Of a stretch of DNA of 64,000 bases, positions 17,801-25,592 are shown one piece after another. The notes beneath the pieces are model-generated. The model ran no database searches, was not told the origin of the DNA, and saw only the letters and a program-made list of their open reading frames with translations. The DNA is from Nocardia aurantiaca (GTDB lineage Bacteria; Actinomycetota; Actinomycetes; Mycobacteriales; Mycobacteriaceae). Each line of letters starts with the position of its first letter. Within the stretch, counting starts at the first letter, position 1. The DNA lies in assembly GCF_009708175.1 (NCBI RefSeq), contig NZ_WMBB01000009.1, positions 248,001 through 312,000 of the forward strand, in the 5' to 3' direction. A program made the translations under genes and the position numbers.

Positions 17801-19531
17801 CGGGCACACCACATCCGCCTGCCAGGGGATCCGTGCCGCGGCTCCGGGAGTTCGGGCGGCGATACCGATGCCCAGATCGGCGGCGCCCAGGGCGCGATGT
17901 GCCTCGCCACTCACCACCGCCACCACATGCCCCTGCTGCTGCAGCCGCCGCACCAGCCCGGACACCGACCCGCCAGCGAGCACGAATTCGTCGGCGCTAT
18001 GACGCAATTCGCCGGTGCCCTCGTCTCCTATGAGTACCACCCGCAGACCCGCCTGCCGGGCTGTGGTCAGCAGTCCGGCAGCACCCGGATGTGGCTCGTT
18101 CCCGATCAGCACCCGCCCGACCACATGTCCATGCTCATGCAGCAGGTGCCAGCGCGGGCCACCCGGATCGCTTCCTGGACCAGGTTGATCGGTCTCGGTG
18201 CCGGGTCGCGGGTCGGCGTCGACATCGATGCTCAGACGCAGATCGTCACGCTGATGCTCGGGTGGTGGTGGGATGGGCAGTTCCTCACCATCGCGCCAGA
18301 GCAGCCGCTGGGCGGCGCTCCACACGTGTTCGAACGGCCAGCGGTCGTCGCGGGATTCGGCGTCGAGCACCACAGCCCATTGACCGCGCACAGCGTCCCG
18401 GTCGACGACCACCGCGGAAACCCGGTCCAGGCGGCGCCACACGAACGGATCGAGGGTCAGTACTCCGCGCGCCGCCATGAGGATCGACAGCGCACCGGCG
18501 AAGGTCTCGCGACCGGCCCGGGCCGCCTTCGGCACGCCCGCCGCCACGGCGTCGGCGGCATCGGCGGCCGCGCGGCCGCCGGCCAACGTTGCCGCCGAGG
18601 CCAGTGCCGCGGCCGTGCTGACCTGTTCGGTGCAGCGCTCGATCGGTCCACGCGGCAGCGGTACCGGTCGCGGTTCGGGCGGGTCGTACACGTCGACGCC
18701 CGGCAGGTCCGGGTCGGCCAACATCTGTTCCCAGCGGCACCATTGCGCGAAGCGAGCGGCGGCCTCGACCAGCCGGACCGCCCGCTGCATCGCATCGGCG
18801 CACAGCCCGGTCACTTCCGAATCCAACGCCTGGCCCAGGGCATTTCCGATCGTGATCACGGTATCGGTGCGGTGGCGGCCGAGCTGGGCTTCCAGTGCGC
18901 CGCGCAACAGCGGCTGTCCGTCCACCAGAGCCACCGCCCCCCGGACCACATGGGCCGGCGGTGGTGCCGGGAGCAACCGGCCCATGACGGCCGCGCCGAT
19001 CCCGATGAGATCGCCGGCCAGCTGCAGCGCAGAGGTCAATACCGGCTCCCGATCGGAGGGGTGCTCGAGCCGACGGCTCCACGGCTCGGCACTGGTTCCG
19101 GCGAGATCCTCGACGCGTTCCAGGATCGTTTCCAGTTGTGCCGTAGACAGGCGTTGCGGGTCCGCGGCCACCACGACCCGCCCGGTGGCGGCATTGACCT
19201 GGAACCAGCACACCTCCGGTTCCTGCTCGAGGTGCTTGCGCGCCAACTCGGCTACCCGAGCGCTCTGTGCCGACCGCAAGCCACGAACCTCGGCGTGAAT
19301 ACGGTTGGCGTGCACGGTGAGCCGCCGCTGCGTACGCATGCGCCGCGGGTCCATGAGCGCGCTCATCTCCCGGCCGATGCCCTGGGTGAGTTCGGCGGCT
19401 GTTCGAGCGACCGCTGGGTCCGCCAGCCACGACGCCACCACGACCGGCCGCCGGAGCAGCCCCAGCGTGGCGCCGGTGGCCGCGAGGGGCAGCCGGACCG
19501 GCGCAGTGGCCAGACCGCGCAGGGACACCAC
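14810..19531 (-). CDS. Cation-translocating P-type ATPase, CtpI-like
   Basis: The protein has 1573 residues, far longer than usual P-type ATPases but like mycobacterial CtpI. The catalytic half shows TGETVTVEKQ (actuator, near 825), PEGLPLV in the membrane region, MCFDKTGTLTEGQ with the phosphorylated Asp near 980, and AGDGSNDAAAIRTADVGIG (hinge, near 1264). The first 600 residues are an extra region with membrane segments and no second DKTGT. Transported ion unknown. The GTG start overlaps the stop of the upstream small gene (TAGTG). Confidence 0.9.
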   Translation of the reverse strand: MVSLRGLATAPVRLPLAATGATLGLLRRPVVVASWLADPAVARTAAELTQGIGREMSALMDPRRMRTQRRLTVHANRIHAEVRGLRSAQSARVAELARKHLEQEPEVCWFQVNAATGRVVVAADPQRLSTAQLETILERVEDLAGTSAEPWSRRLEHPSDREPVLTSALQLAGDLIGIGAAVMGRLLPAPPPAHVVRGAVALVDGQPLLRGALEAQLGRHRTDTVITIGNALGQALDSEVTGLCADAMQRAVRLVEAAARFAQWCRWEQMLADPDLPGVDVYDPPEPRPVPLPRGPIERCTEQVSTAAALASAATLAGGRAAADAADAVAAGVPKAARAGRETFAGALSILMAARGVLTLDPFVWRRLDRVSAVVVDRDAVRGQWAVVLDAESRDDRWPFEHVWSAAQRLLWRDGEELPIPPPPEHQRDDLRLSIDVDADPRPGTETDQPGPGSDPGGPRWHLLHEHGHVVGRVLIGNEPHPGAAGLLTTARQAGLRVVLIGDEGTGELRHSADEFVLAGGSVSGLVRRLQQQGHVVAVVSGEAHRALGAADLGIGIAARTPGAAARIPWQADVVCPDLSSARQIIAATDHARNVSERGRVLTLSAATLSGLLLASGPAGSRAARTTSPVTAATLMGVTTGLNYGRQAARASGPADMRLVPWHALEPDEVLARLPAPRRSAPPPRSHVTTVASRISQRLATPATGLAGLVADVRRELADPMTPLLGVGAVASALLGSPTDAVLVGTVLGLNATVSALQRRRARLSLDKLLLGERLTARRLTEDGEIVTPADDLLAGDVIALTTGEVVPADARLLETEGLEVDESGLTGETVTVEKQISATPGALLAERTGMVFEGSVVVSGEATAVVVAVGSATEAGRALAAAGPPPSGGVQEQLHSLTERVLPFTLGGGAAVTVTSFLRGLPLRPALADGLAVAVAAVPEGLPLVATVAQLAATRRLSRRGMLVRSSRTIEALGRVDTMCFDKTGTLTEGQLRLVAVADLDQTWDSDHLGSTPQSRGLLRAAAHACPNPDDGPLVHATDRAVVEAAHTHLGHRQPHAWAPIEELPFESFRGYSAAVGNTGQHIRLAVKGAPEVLLPHCDRVLRTDEEGRRQIRPFTPECHADAEAAVRRLAAQGLRVLVVARRDFASAPHDLSEEIEQLTLLGFLGIADSPRPQALELLAELARNDISVRMITGDHPITARAVAEQLAIPADTVATGADLDLLDEDGQAELIEQATVFARVSPEHKVRIVSALQRRGHTVAMAGDGSNDAAAIRTADVGIGLAARGSVAAREAADLILTNTGSVLDLTVLREALAEGRGMWQRVRDAIGVLVGGNAGEVAFTVLGTLLSGRAPIGTRQFLVVNLLTDLGPAMALTLSGTRPADNAETSNRTFGPPPGIGSDFLQAVAVRGAGTTVGAGAAWLLGRATGRRRRAETMALAALIGTQLGQTLVIGRHSRLVWTTVAGSSVLLATIIMVPGVNRFFGCVALGPVAWSIVLGCATTSTCVALLTGRALSGPRPDVAYFSRSVDADFSLSADMDRAICRPDSASESRQRERDLPNPEPSPEPSRAGK

Positions 19532-19926
19532 TACTGTGCGGCGGTTCGCGACCGTCGCGAACCAGCGGTGGACTGCCTTGGCCGAGCGCTCTTACGCTCC
19601 CGCGACTGCGGCCGTTCGGACGCGGCCTGATTCCCGGATTCGGTTCTGGTGCGCCGCAACAGATGCACCGCACTCGCGACTCCGCCCGCGGCGAGCGCCA
19701 CCGGCCAATCGACCAGGCCCGTTAAACCAATCGCAACGACGCCGAGCACAGTGGCGGCAGGCACGTTCATCCCACTGCGAGCGCCCGATACGGCGCCCTC
19801 GACCGTGCCGCGCGCGGCACCGTTCACCGCGCCGACGATGGCTCCACCGGCCGCCTCGACCGCATGGACGGTCGCCGAGGCCGTAACCTCGAGTGCCCTC
19901 ACAGTGTCCGATGCAACGCTCATCAT
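19531..19926 (-). CDS. Small membrane protein upstream of the P-type ATPase
   Basis: The protein has about 131 residues. Ala/Gly-rich N-terminal helices (SATVHAVEAAGGAIVGAVNG) are followed by a hydrophobic stretch with GLVDWPVALAAGGVASAVHL and a basic, Ser/Arg-rich tail. Its stop codon shares bases with the ATPase GTG start, so the two are one operon and may form one complex. Starts at 19929, 19926 and 19923 follow one another; the middle one is used. Function unknown. Confidence 0.7.
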   Translation of the reverse strand: MMSVASDTVRALEVTASATVHAVEAAGGAIVGAVNGAARGTVEGAVSGARSGMNVPAATVLGVVAIGLTGLVDWPVALAAGGVASAVHLLRRTRTESGNQAASERPQSRERKSARPRQSTAGSRRSRTAAQ

Positions 19927-20171
19927 CACACCCCAGTCGTCGTAGGTAGCGCCAAGAACTTCCTGCGGTAACTAGTGCGTTGCTAGAGTACTCCAAGATG
20001 CTCAAACTGACCTACGTGACCGAGATAAATGCAGCGCCGGTTCGGGTCACGCGGGGCAAGGAGACGGAAAACCGCAGCTAAAACCCCATCGATTCCGATC
20101 AAGTGTCGCGACGATGCGCCTCAGTGATCCGGATGGCTGAAATTGCCAATTATTCGCTCATGCGATCGGAT

Positions 20172-20438
20172 CTACGCCTCTTCGAGGGCTTCGCCGATCT
20201 CGTGAGCGATGCGATTGTGCTGATCCTCTATCAGCCAATGACCTGTTGCGAGGACGAGTGCGACAGGCCATTCGATGATCTCCGCTGCGGCCAGCACGCC
20301 GAGTGCGCCGTAGTACGCCAAGTGCTCGGGTCGGGGGATGCGAACCCGACCGATCACCGGCAGGTCAACTGCGAAACCCTGTGCAGCCAGAACACGGTCG
20401 ACGGCGTTCTGGTGGCCGGTTCGTGATTTTTCGGCCAT
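20172..20438 (-). CDS. Small hypothetical protein with a WPVAL-type hydrophobic segment
   Basis: The protein has 88 residues and starts MAEKSRTGHQNAVDRVLAAQ. ATG 20438 has a strong GGAGG upstream. A central hydrophobic stretch (YYGALGVLAAAEIIEWPVAL, then VLATGHWL) precedes an acidic tail (IGEALEEA). The EWPVAL segment resembles DWPVAL in the membrane protein at 19531, so the two may be related parts of one ATPase-linked system. Function unknown. Confidence 0.7.
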   Translation of the reverse strand: MAEKSRTGHQNAVDRVLAAQGFAVDLPVIGRVRIPRPEHLAYYGALGVLAAAEIIEWPVALVLATGHWLIEDQHNRIAHEIGEALEEA

Positions 20439-20504
20439 TTGTTGCCTCCAGGTCATGGTGTGTTCGAATGTTCGACGCTTGGAATCCGCAAGGTGTCGAG
20501 CGTG

Positions 20505-20630
20505 ATGAGTACTGGAGTGGGCGGCGGATCGGATCCATTGACGGGTGCACTGACGCAGGTGCTCGCCGTTCCGTTGCGTGAGCTGTATGCGGTCCTGCTG
20601 CGCATGGGCTTTATCGAGATCGTCGACTGA
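20505..20630 (+). CDS. Possible 41-residue small protein
   Basis: It reads MSTGVGGGSDPLTGALTQVL and on to FIEIVD. The second half is amphipathic (PLRELYAVLLRMGFIEIVD). Codon use is reasonable, but the ribosome-binding site is poor. It is divergent from the gene at 20172. It might be a small membrane-associated regulator; there is no family match I know. Confidence 0.38.
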   Translation: MSTGVGGGSDPLTGALTQVLAVPLRELYAVLLRMGFIEIVD

Positions 20631-21056
20631 TCATCCGCTGGTAACCGGTCGCAGCAGGGACGGTCGAGGGCGGCGATCAACATTGGCTCTGCGCGCGTCG
20701 CGCCAGTGCCGAGTTCCTCGGCGCGAGGACCACGCGATCGTTGCCTCGAAGCTCTTGCTCGATCATTGTCCGGCTGTGGTTCGGAGCCGCCGATACGACC
20801 GCTGATGCTGGGCGTCGGCAGTCTGCCCGATCGTTACCCAGGCGCTGGACCAGCAGAGCACCCCGACGCTCGGCACCGATCGGACACCAACGAGATGACC
20901 AGAGTTTACCCTCGCGCAAGTCATCTCGCCGACATCTCTCGATGCTCGAATACCTCGCCGCACATCCGGTGAGCTGGAGAACCGACCTCCTTTACCACGC
21001 CGATCGACTCGTGCCCGAGAACGTCCCCGGCGCCGCTTCCCGTGGTCCGAGCCGAT
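20631..21056. other. Intergenic region, nothing recognised
   Basis: The 426 bases between the possible small gene and the stop of the oxidoreductase at 21057 hold only Arg-rich, non-protein-like frames. No terminator-like hairpin was found by eye. Confidence 0.4.
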
Positions 21057-22841
21057 TCAGATGGATTGTCGGTAGCCGAAGAATTCGTGGTCGGGGTTGT
21101 AGCCGCCGTGCCCGCCACCTACATCGGCGAAGTCGGCGACGAATTCGATCGCGGCGAGCCACTTGACCTGTTTGAATCCGAGCTGGATCTCGTTGCGCAG
21201 CCGTAACGGGGCGCCGTGCCCGTACGACAGCGGCGCGTCGTTCATGTCGTAGGCGAGCATGCTCAGGTGGTAGCGCATCTGTTCGATAGGGTGCGCGTCG
21301 TAATAGAGGCCGCCGTCGGGCCCGTCACCGAGGGAGTAGAACACCACCCACCGTGCCTCGGGTGCCGGTTTCACCAAGTCGAGGATCGTGGTCATGGACA
21401 CTCCACCCCATTTCGCGATCCCGGACCATCCCTGGATGCAGAAGTGCTGGGTGATCTGCTCATGTCGGGGCAGGTCCCGTAGCTGCGCGAGGCTCAGCTC
21501 GACGGGGTTGTCGACCAAGCCATGAATTCGCAGCCGCCAGTCGGCGAAACCTGAGTCGAACAGCCGCTGGTATTCCGGGGTGGTGGGGTAGGCGCCGTTG
21601 TGCCAGAAGTAGGGGGAGATGTCGTGTTCGGTGTACTCGCCCGGGGTGGCGTCGAGGTGTTCGAACAGTCGCTGCAGTGGCCCGACGAGAGCGAATCCGA
21701 TTCGCTGCACCAGGCGCGGACGCGCCAATGTGACCGGGGTGGCGGCTATCCACGCGCTCACCATGATCGCGGTCGCCACACAGAACACCCCGAAACCGAT
21801 CCAGCCGGTGTCCTCGCGGGCGGCGTAGATGTGGTTGAGATTGCGCAGCAGTCCGGTGGCGAACACCAGCGCGATGTGCACGGTGACGAACAGCAGGAAC
21901 CACACCAGGATCAGGAAGTGTAGTGATCGGGCGGTCTGGATCGACAGTACGCGTGAGATCGGCTTGATCCGTGTGGACAGGGCCGGGGACATCCCCAGGC
22001 CGGTGATCAGCGCGCCGGGCGCGGCCACGAACACCGTGCAGAAGTAGGCGAGCAGTTGCAGGCTGTTGTAGGCGGTCCACCCGGTTTCGGTCGGCCATCG
22101 CAGGGAGAGGTATTGGATGAGAACCGATGCCGCGCTGGGGAACACCTCCCAGCTGGTGGGCACGATCCGCCGCCACTGTCCGGTGGCGAACAGCAGGATG
22201 TAGAACACGGCGCCGTTGGCCAGCCATACCATGTCGATGCCCAGATGCCACCAGCGGGCGAGCCCGATCGAATGCCGCAACCCCGGCAGTCCCACGTGTT
22301 TCGGCAGGCTGACCGAGTCCTGTTTGGCGGTCCACAATGGGTCATCAGGAACTGGTTTCTGAAATCGGAACCAGTCCCGCCCGGGGGTGGAGTGCCGGGT
22401 CCAGTACAGGCGTGGATGGTCTGCCAGGATCTGGACCCCGGCGCGGACGATGAAGATCAAAAACAGGGCGTTGAGGAAATGCTGCACGTCCACCCACCAC
22501 GGCAAACCGCCCGCGACCGTGTTCGCCGGTAAGGTGCCGGGGTAACGGTCGATGAACCGCGCCACTGCCGGCGTGTTCCGTAACCCCTGTGCCGCCGCGA
22601 CCGCCGCCAGCAGGACAGCGAAACCGATCGGTACCAGCCACAACAGGTTGAACCAACGGTCCCGGCCCACCCGGACCCTGGGCGCGATCCCCGCCGCCGC
22701 GGGCAGTGACCCGGCCCAACGGCCGGGATCGACGACATCCTCCCCGCTCGACAGGCGTCGCCGATAGTCGGCTACCGCCTCGGGTGAAGTGCCCACACCG
22801 CCCATGCGTGGCGTCTGGTGTGTTTCACCGCTCATGGTCAT
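21057..22841 (-). CDS. Cytochrome b561-type membrane domain fused to a sulfite-oxidase-like molybdopterin domain
   Basis: The protein has 594 residues. The first 390 hold about six membrane segments with spaced His (WWVDVQHFLNALFLIFIVRA, RWWHLGIDMVW, SLHFLILVWFLLFVTVHIAL), as in cytochrome b561/FdnI-like heme proteins. The last 190 are a sulfite oxidase/MsrP-type domain; HFCIQGWSGIAKWGG near 467 has the Cys that ligates molybdenum. MsrP and MsrQ are normally two proteins, so this is a natural one-chain form of a membrane-fed molybdoenzyme. Substrate unknown; reduction of oxidised Met or of an S/N-oxide is possible. Confidence 0.88.
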   Translation of the reverse strand: MTMSGETHQTPRMGGVGTSPEAVADYRRRLSSGEDVVDPGRWAGSLPAAAGIAPRVRVGRDRWFNLLWLVPIGFAVLLAAVAAAQGLRNTPAVARFIDRYPGTLPANTVAGGLPWWVDVQHFLNALFLIFIVRAGVQILADHPRLYWTRHSTPGRDWFRFQKPVPDDPLWTAKQDSVSLPKHVGLPGLRHSIGLARWWHLGIDMVWLANGAVFYILLFATGQWRRIVPTSWEVFPSAASVLIQYLSLRWPTETGWTAYNSLQLLAYFCTVFVAAPGALITGLGMSPALSTRIKPISRVLSIQTARSLHFLILVWFLLFVTVHIALVFATGLLRNLNHIYAAREDTGWIGFGVFCVATAIMVSAWIAATPVTLARPRLVQRIGFALVGPLQRLFEHLDATPGEYTEHDISPYFWHNGAYPTTPEYQRLFDSGFADWRLRIHGLVDNPVELSLAQLRDLPRHEQITQHFCIQGWSGIAKWGGVSMTTILDLVKPAPEARWVVFYSLGDGPDGGLYYDAHPIEQMRYHLSMLAYDMNDAPLSYGHGAPLRLRNEIQLGFKQVKWLAAIEFVADFADVGGGHGGYNPDHEFFGYRQSI

Positions 22842-22936
22842 CCACCATGCGGCTTCCCTGGGGACCGGTCAACACGGCCCGCCGAACGGATGCCGGTATG
22901 CAATGACGCCGGAGGCTGCTCGGTAGCCGAGGTTGG

Positions 22937-23245
22937 TCAGGCGATGGAGATGGTGATCGCGCTGCGGACGACGGTCACGGTCAGACCGGGCAGGTGCCGG
23001 GTGATCATCGCCGCGATCGGCTGGATATGGCGGTCGCGGTGGACGACGACGGCGAGCGTGCACGAGTCGACGACATGGGTGGAAGCGAGATCGCTCACGG
23101 TGGCGGCACGGACCGTATCCCGCGGGAGTGTCGGGGCGGGCAGCGCGCGCACCGCGTCCTGCACTCGGGTTATCACACCGCCCTCACTCGCACGGGTCTC
23201 GAGCCAGTCGTGGGGGCTGGGTTGGGGGAGAGTCGCGGCGGTCAT
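22937..23245 (-). CDS. Hypothetical protein, possibly Asp23/Gls24-like
   Basis: The protein has 102 residues. GAAGGAGAAGGCG precedes the ATG, a good ribosome-binding site. The sequence VVDSCTLAVVVHRDRHIQPI, then AAMITRHLPGLTVTVV, has the alternating strand and helix look of Asp23/Gls24 envelope-stress proteins, but this is a weak resemblance. It lies downstream of the ferredoxin operon on the same strand, with a palindromic A+T-rich site between. Confidence 0.6.
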   Translation of the reverse strand: MTAATLPQPSPHDWLETRASEGGVITRVQDAVRALPAPTLPRDTVRAATVSDLASTHVVDSCTLAVVVHRDRHIQPIAAMITRHLPGLTVTVVRSAITISIA

Positions 23246-23368
23246 CGCCTTCTCCTTCTGGACATGGTGGGAACCGATGGGTTGATTCGCGGCGTGCAGA
23301 GGCGTAGCGGTCGCCCTGGATGGCGCGTGTCACGACCGGTATGTGTTGTTGCGCGAATCACGGCCTAG

Positions 23369-23391
23369 TTTATACAAGGAGTGTTTGTAAA
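23369..23391. promoter_or_regulatory. A+T-rich imperfect palindrome, possible operator
   Basis: TTTATACAA and TTTGTAAA face each other around GGAGTG, in otherwise high-GC DNA, about 125 bases upstream of the 23245 start. The core TTGTAAAAATA recurs next to the ferredoxin start (around 25003-25013, minus strand). A shared regulator, perhaps the Fe-S protein at 23942, is possible. Confidence 0.4.
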
Positions 23392-23516
23392 AATAGGAGC
23401 GTGGTCACATTCCCGAGAGATCCGAATGTCCGGGAGCTGCGCAAGCTGGACAAGCATCCGGAGATCTTCGCTCCGAAGGGAGTTTGTTCGGCCCGCGTGC
23501 CCGGCCGAGGTCCCGG

Positions 23517-23945
23517 TCAGGTAGTGGCCAGCGCCAGAGCACCACCGGTCAGCAGCGCGACGACCTTGGTCGTTTCCAAGCCGACGTAGGTGTAGTGGCT
23601 GTGCGAGCGGGGTGCGTTGCCCCCGGCGAGCACCGCGTCGCTGTGGCGGGTCAGCCGAGGCCGCACGATGGCCAGTTGCGTAATGAGCGCCCCGGCGGCG
23701 ACAGCGAAGGCGGCAATGGTGCCGGTGGTGGGTGGATCGACCGCGATGGCGACGAGAATGGTGATGGCGAGCAGGGATTCGATGCTGTTGAGGGCCCGGA
23801 AGACCAGCCGCCCGATGCCGAGCCCTATCTGCACGGTGACCTTCGGGGCACGGAACTTCAGTGGTGCTTCCAGGAACGAGATGGCCATGACCATGCCCAG
23901 CCATACGAAGATGGTGGCGGTGACAACGGCTCGGGAGGCGGTCAT
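23517..23945 (-). CDS. Four-helix integral membrane protein of unknown function
   Basis: The protein has 142 residues with about four membrane helices: VVTATIFVWLGMVMAIS, SLLAITILVAIAV, TIAAFAVAAGALITQLAIV and TTKVVALLTGGALALAT. The polar HSDAVLAGGNAPRSHSHYTY lies between the last two. FLEAPLKFRAP near residue 25 is a striking conserved-looking segment. Its ATG overlaps the TGA of the regulator upstream (ATGA), so it is third in an operon with ferredoxin and regulator. Its role may be linked to redox or nitrosative stress. Confidence 0.78.
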   Translation of the reverse strand: MTASRAVVTATIFVWLGMVMAISFLEAPLKFRAPKVTVQIGLGIGRLVFRALNSIESLLAITILVAIAVDPPTTGTIAAFAVAAGALITQLAIVRPRLTRHSDAVLAGGNAPRSHSHYTYVGLETTKVVALLTGGALALATT

Positions 23946-24652
23946 GCGGCCGGCCCTGGCGGTGTGTGCGTGATGGCCTGCGGACCGGTCACGGAGATAT
24001 GGGCCAGGCACAGGCCGGGTTCGGTGAACGGTTCGAGTTCGTCGACGGTGATCGGGGCGGTCTGGGCGGCGAGTGCGCCCTGCATGAGGCCGAGATGGAT
24101 CGGGCACACGACGGCGGTACGGGTCGTGGTCATGTCCAGGAACGGACAGTGTCGTAACCGGATTTCGCTGCCGTCGGTGTCGGCTTCGGGAGCGAAACCC
24201 AGCTCGTCGAGTGTGTGTACCAGCCCCTCGACGGCCTGCCGGGCAGTGGGTGGCGCCGTGCCCGCGGGCGCGGCCAGTCGCCGGCCCCAGGCGCGGCCTG
24301 CCTCGAGTGCTCGTCCGGCGGCGTCGGGGTCGGCGGCGAGCTGAGTGACCAGGACATCGGCGAGCAGCCGATAGTTGCGCGGCCCGGCCGGGTCCATGCC
24401 GGAGTGGGCGCGAAACATCTGCGGTGGCCGGCCCGGGCCGGTGCGCGGCAGCTGCACCCGCTCGGCCTGCCCCGCGCTGACCAGGGCATCGAGATGGAAG
24501 CGCACGGTGTTGGGGTGCAACGCCAATCGGTCGGCCAGCTCGAGGATGCTCAATGGCACCGGCGCAGCCCGCAACGCCGCCAGTACCTCGCTGCGGCGCC
24601 CGCCTCCAGCGCCGGGCGTCGTCGTGTTCGCCGGCGCGGACGGCCCGGTCAT
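23942..24652 (-). CDS. Winged-helix regulator with a Cys-containing, probably Fe-S-binding C-terminus
   Basis: The protein has 236 residues. Residues about 20-80 are a winged helix (PLSILELADRLALHPNTVRF, HLDALVSAGQAERV). The C-terminal half has RHCPFLDMTTTRTAVVCPIH, with Cys and His spaced as in SufR-like regulators that bind an Fe-S cluster. It is encoded between a ferredoxin and a membrane protein with ATGA overlaps on both sides. It probably senses iron-sulfur status, oxygen or NO and controls its own operon. The ATG at 24652 is chosen over upstream starts because it gives the normal length. Confidence 0.82.
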   Translation of the reverse strand: MTGPSAPANTTTPGAGGGRRSEVLAALRAAPVPLSILELADRLALHPNTVRFHLDALVSAGQAERVQLPRTGPGRPPQMFRAHSGMDPAGPRNYRLLADVLVTQLAADPDAAGRALEAGRAWGRRLAAPAGTAPPTARQAVEGLVHTLDELGFAPEADTDGSEIRLRHCPFLDMTTTRTAVVCPIHLGLMQGALAAQTAPITVDELEPFTEPGLCLAHISVTGPQAITHTPPGPAA

Positions 24653-24999
24653 CGCTGGATGCTCCGTTTCGGCAATCGCGCCACCAATGGCGCATCCACC
24701 GCGGCAGGACTGATTTTCGCGGCCCCGCCAGGGGATCTGAGCGGCAGGTCGTGGCCGGGTATGGCGTGGAAGAAGAATGCGGCGCTGTCGCCGTGGTACG
24801 CCTTCAGCTCTGCGGGCGGGTCGTCCTCGTAGTAGATCGCCTCGACCGGGCACGCGGATACACATGCTCCGCGGTCGACACACTCGTCGGGATGGATGCA
24901 GAGGGCGTGGCCGCCTTCATGGATGCGGCCGACGGGGCATTCCCGGACACATCCGCGGTCCACCACATCCGCACACCGCTCGCCGATCACGTACGCCAT
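24649..24999 (-). CDS. Seven-iron ferredoxin (3Fe-4S/4Fe-4S, FdxA-like)
   Basis: The protein has 116 residues and starts MAYVIGERCADVVDRGCVRE. Cys patterns CADVVDRGCVRECP and CIHPDECVDRGACVSACPVE fit bacterial-type seven-iron ferredoxins such as mycobacterial FdxA. It carries electrons for redox enzymes. The C-terminal extension (HGDSAAFFFHAIPGHDLPLR and beyond) is longer than in the smallest members. It is first in the operon and overlaps the regulator by ATGA. The two 15-bp direct repeats lie just upstream. Confidence 0.9.
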   Translation of the reverse strand: MAYVIGERCADVVDRGCVRECPVGRIHEGGHALCIHPDECVDRGACVSACPVEAIYYEDDPPAELKAYHGDSAAFFFHAIPGHDLPLRSPGGAAKISPAAVDAPLVARLPKRSIQR

Positions 25000-25020
25000 G
25001 ACCTTATTTTTACAATAGAA

Positions 25021-25075
25021 ACTTGGATAATCTAGAGGTGGGTCGAGCAACTCGACGGGAACTTGGATAATCTAG
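25021..25075. repeat. Two 15-bp direct repeats spaced 40 bp apart before the ferredoxin operon
   Basis: ACTTGGATAATCTAG occurs at 25021-25035 and again at 25061-25075. A second pair of similar words (GAGCAACTCGAC, AAGCAGCTCGAC) follows each copy, so this is an imperfect tandem duplication of about 40 bp. The copies lie 22-76 bases upstream of the ferredoxin start and about 90 bases upstream of the DUF488 gene on the other strand. They are candidate regulator sites; GGATAAT could also serve as a -10. Confidence 0.6.
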
Positions 25076-25162
25076 GAAGTCAAGCAGCTCGACTCCGCTG
25101 GAATCTCCGCCCGCTACATTCAGCAGCCCGCTGGCCGGTCGCTGTCGAGATCGGAGACAGAT

Positions 25163-25537
25163 ATGAGTGCTCATGTCACCTGTCGCAGGGTTTACGACGA
25201 GGTCTCACCAGCCGATGGCGCGCGAGTGTTGGTCGACCGGGTCTGGCCCCGCGGAGTGCGTAAAGACAGCCTGGATCTGACCGAATGGCTCCGCGATGTC
25301 GCACCGTCGACCGAGCTACGGAAGTGGTACGGCCACCGGCCCGAGCGATTCACCGAATTCCGCCGCCGGTACCTGGCCGAACTGAAAACACCCGAGCGGC
25401 GTGCGGCAGTCGATCACCTCGAGCAGATCGCCGGCCGCCGCCATGTGACGTTGTTGACCGCCACCAAGGACGTCGATCACAGCCAGGCTGCGGTCCTCGC
25501 GGATTGGCTCGAGCACAGTCGGCGACACCACGATTGA
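25163..25537 (+). CDS. DUF488 family protein
   Basis: The protein has 124 residues. RVLVDRVWPRGVRKDSLDLT near residue 20 and LRKWYGHRPERFTEFRRRYL near 50 are the signature of the YeaO-like DUF488 group. The later LLTATKDVDHSQAAVLADWL completes the fold. The biochemical role of this family is not settled. It is divergent from the ferredoxin operon and lies upstream of the DNA glycosylase gene on the same strand. Confidence 0.85.
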   Translation: MSAHVTCRRVYDEVSPADGARVLVDRVWPRGVRKDSLDLTEWLRDVAPSTELRKWYGHRPERFTEFRRRYLAELKTPERRAAVDHLEQIAGRRHVTLLTATKDVDHSQAAVLADWLEHSRRHHD

Positions 25538-25592
25538 TCCGCCCGGCGGGATTGCCGGGTGTGATGAGCGACAGCAGGATCCAGGACACGGC

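Noticed and set aside
16505..19630. Very long plus-strand open frame (over 1000 codons)
   Set aside because: It is the mirror of the CtpI-like ATPase gene. Its protein is low-complexity and has no start signal, while the minus strand has all P-type ATPase motifs.
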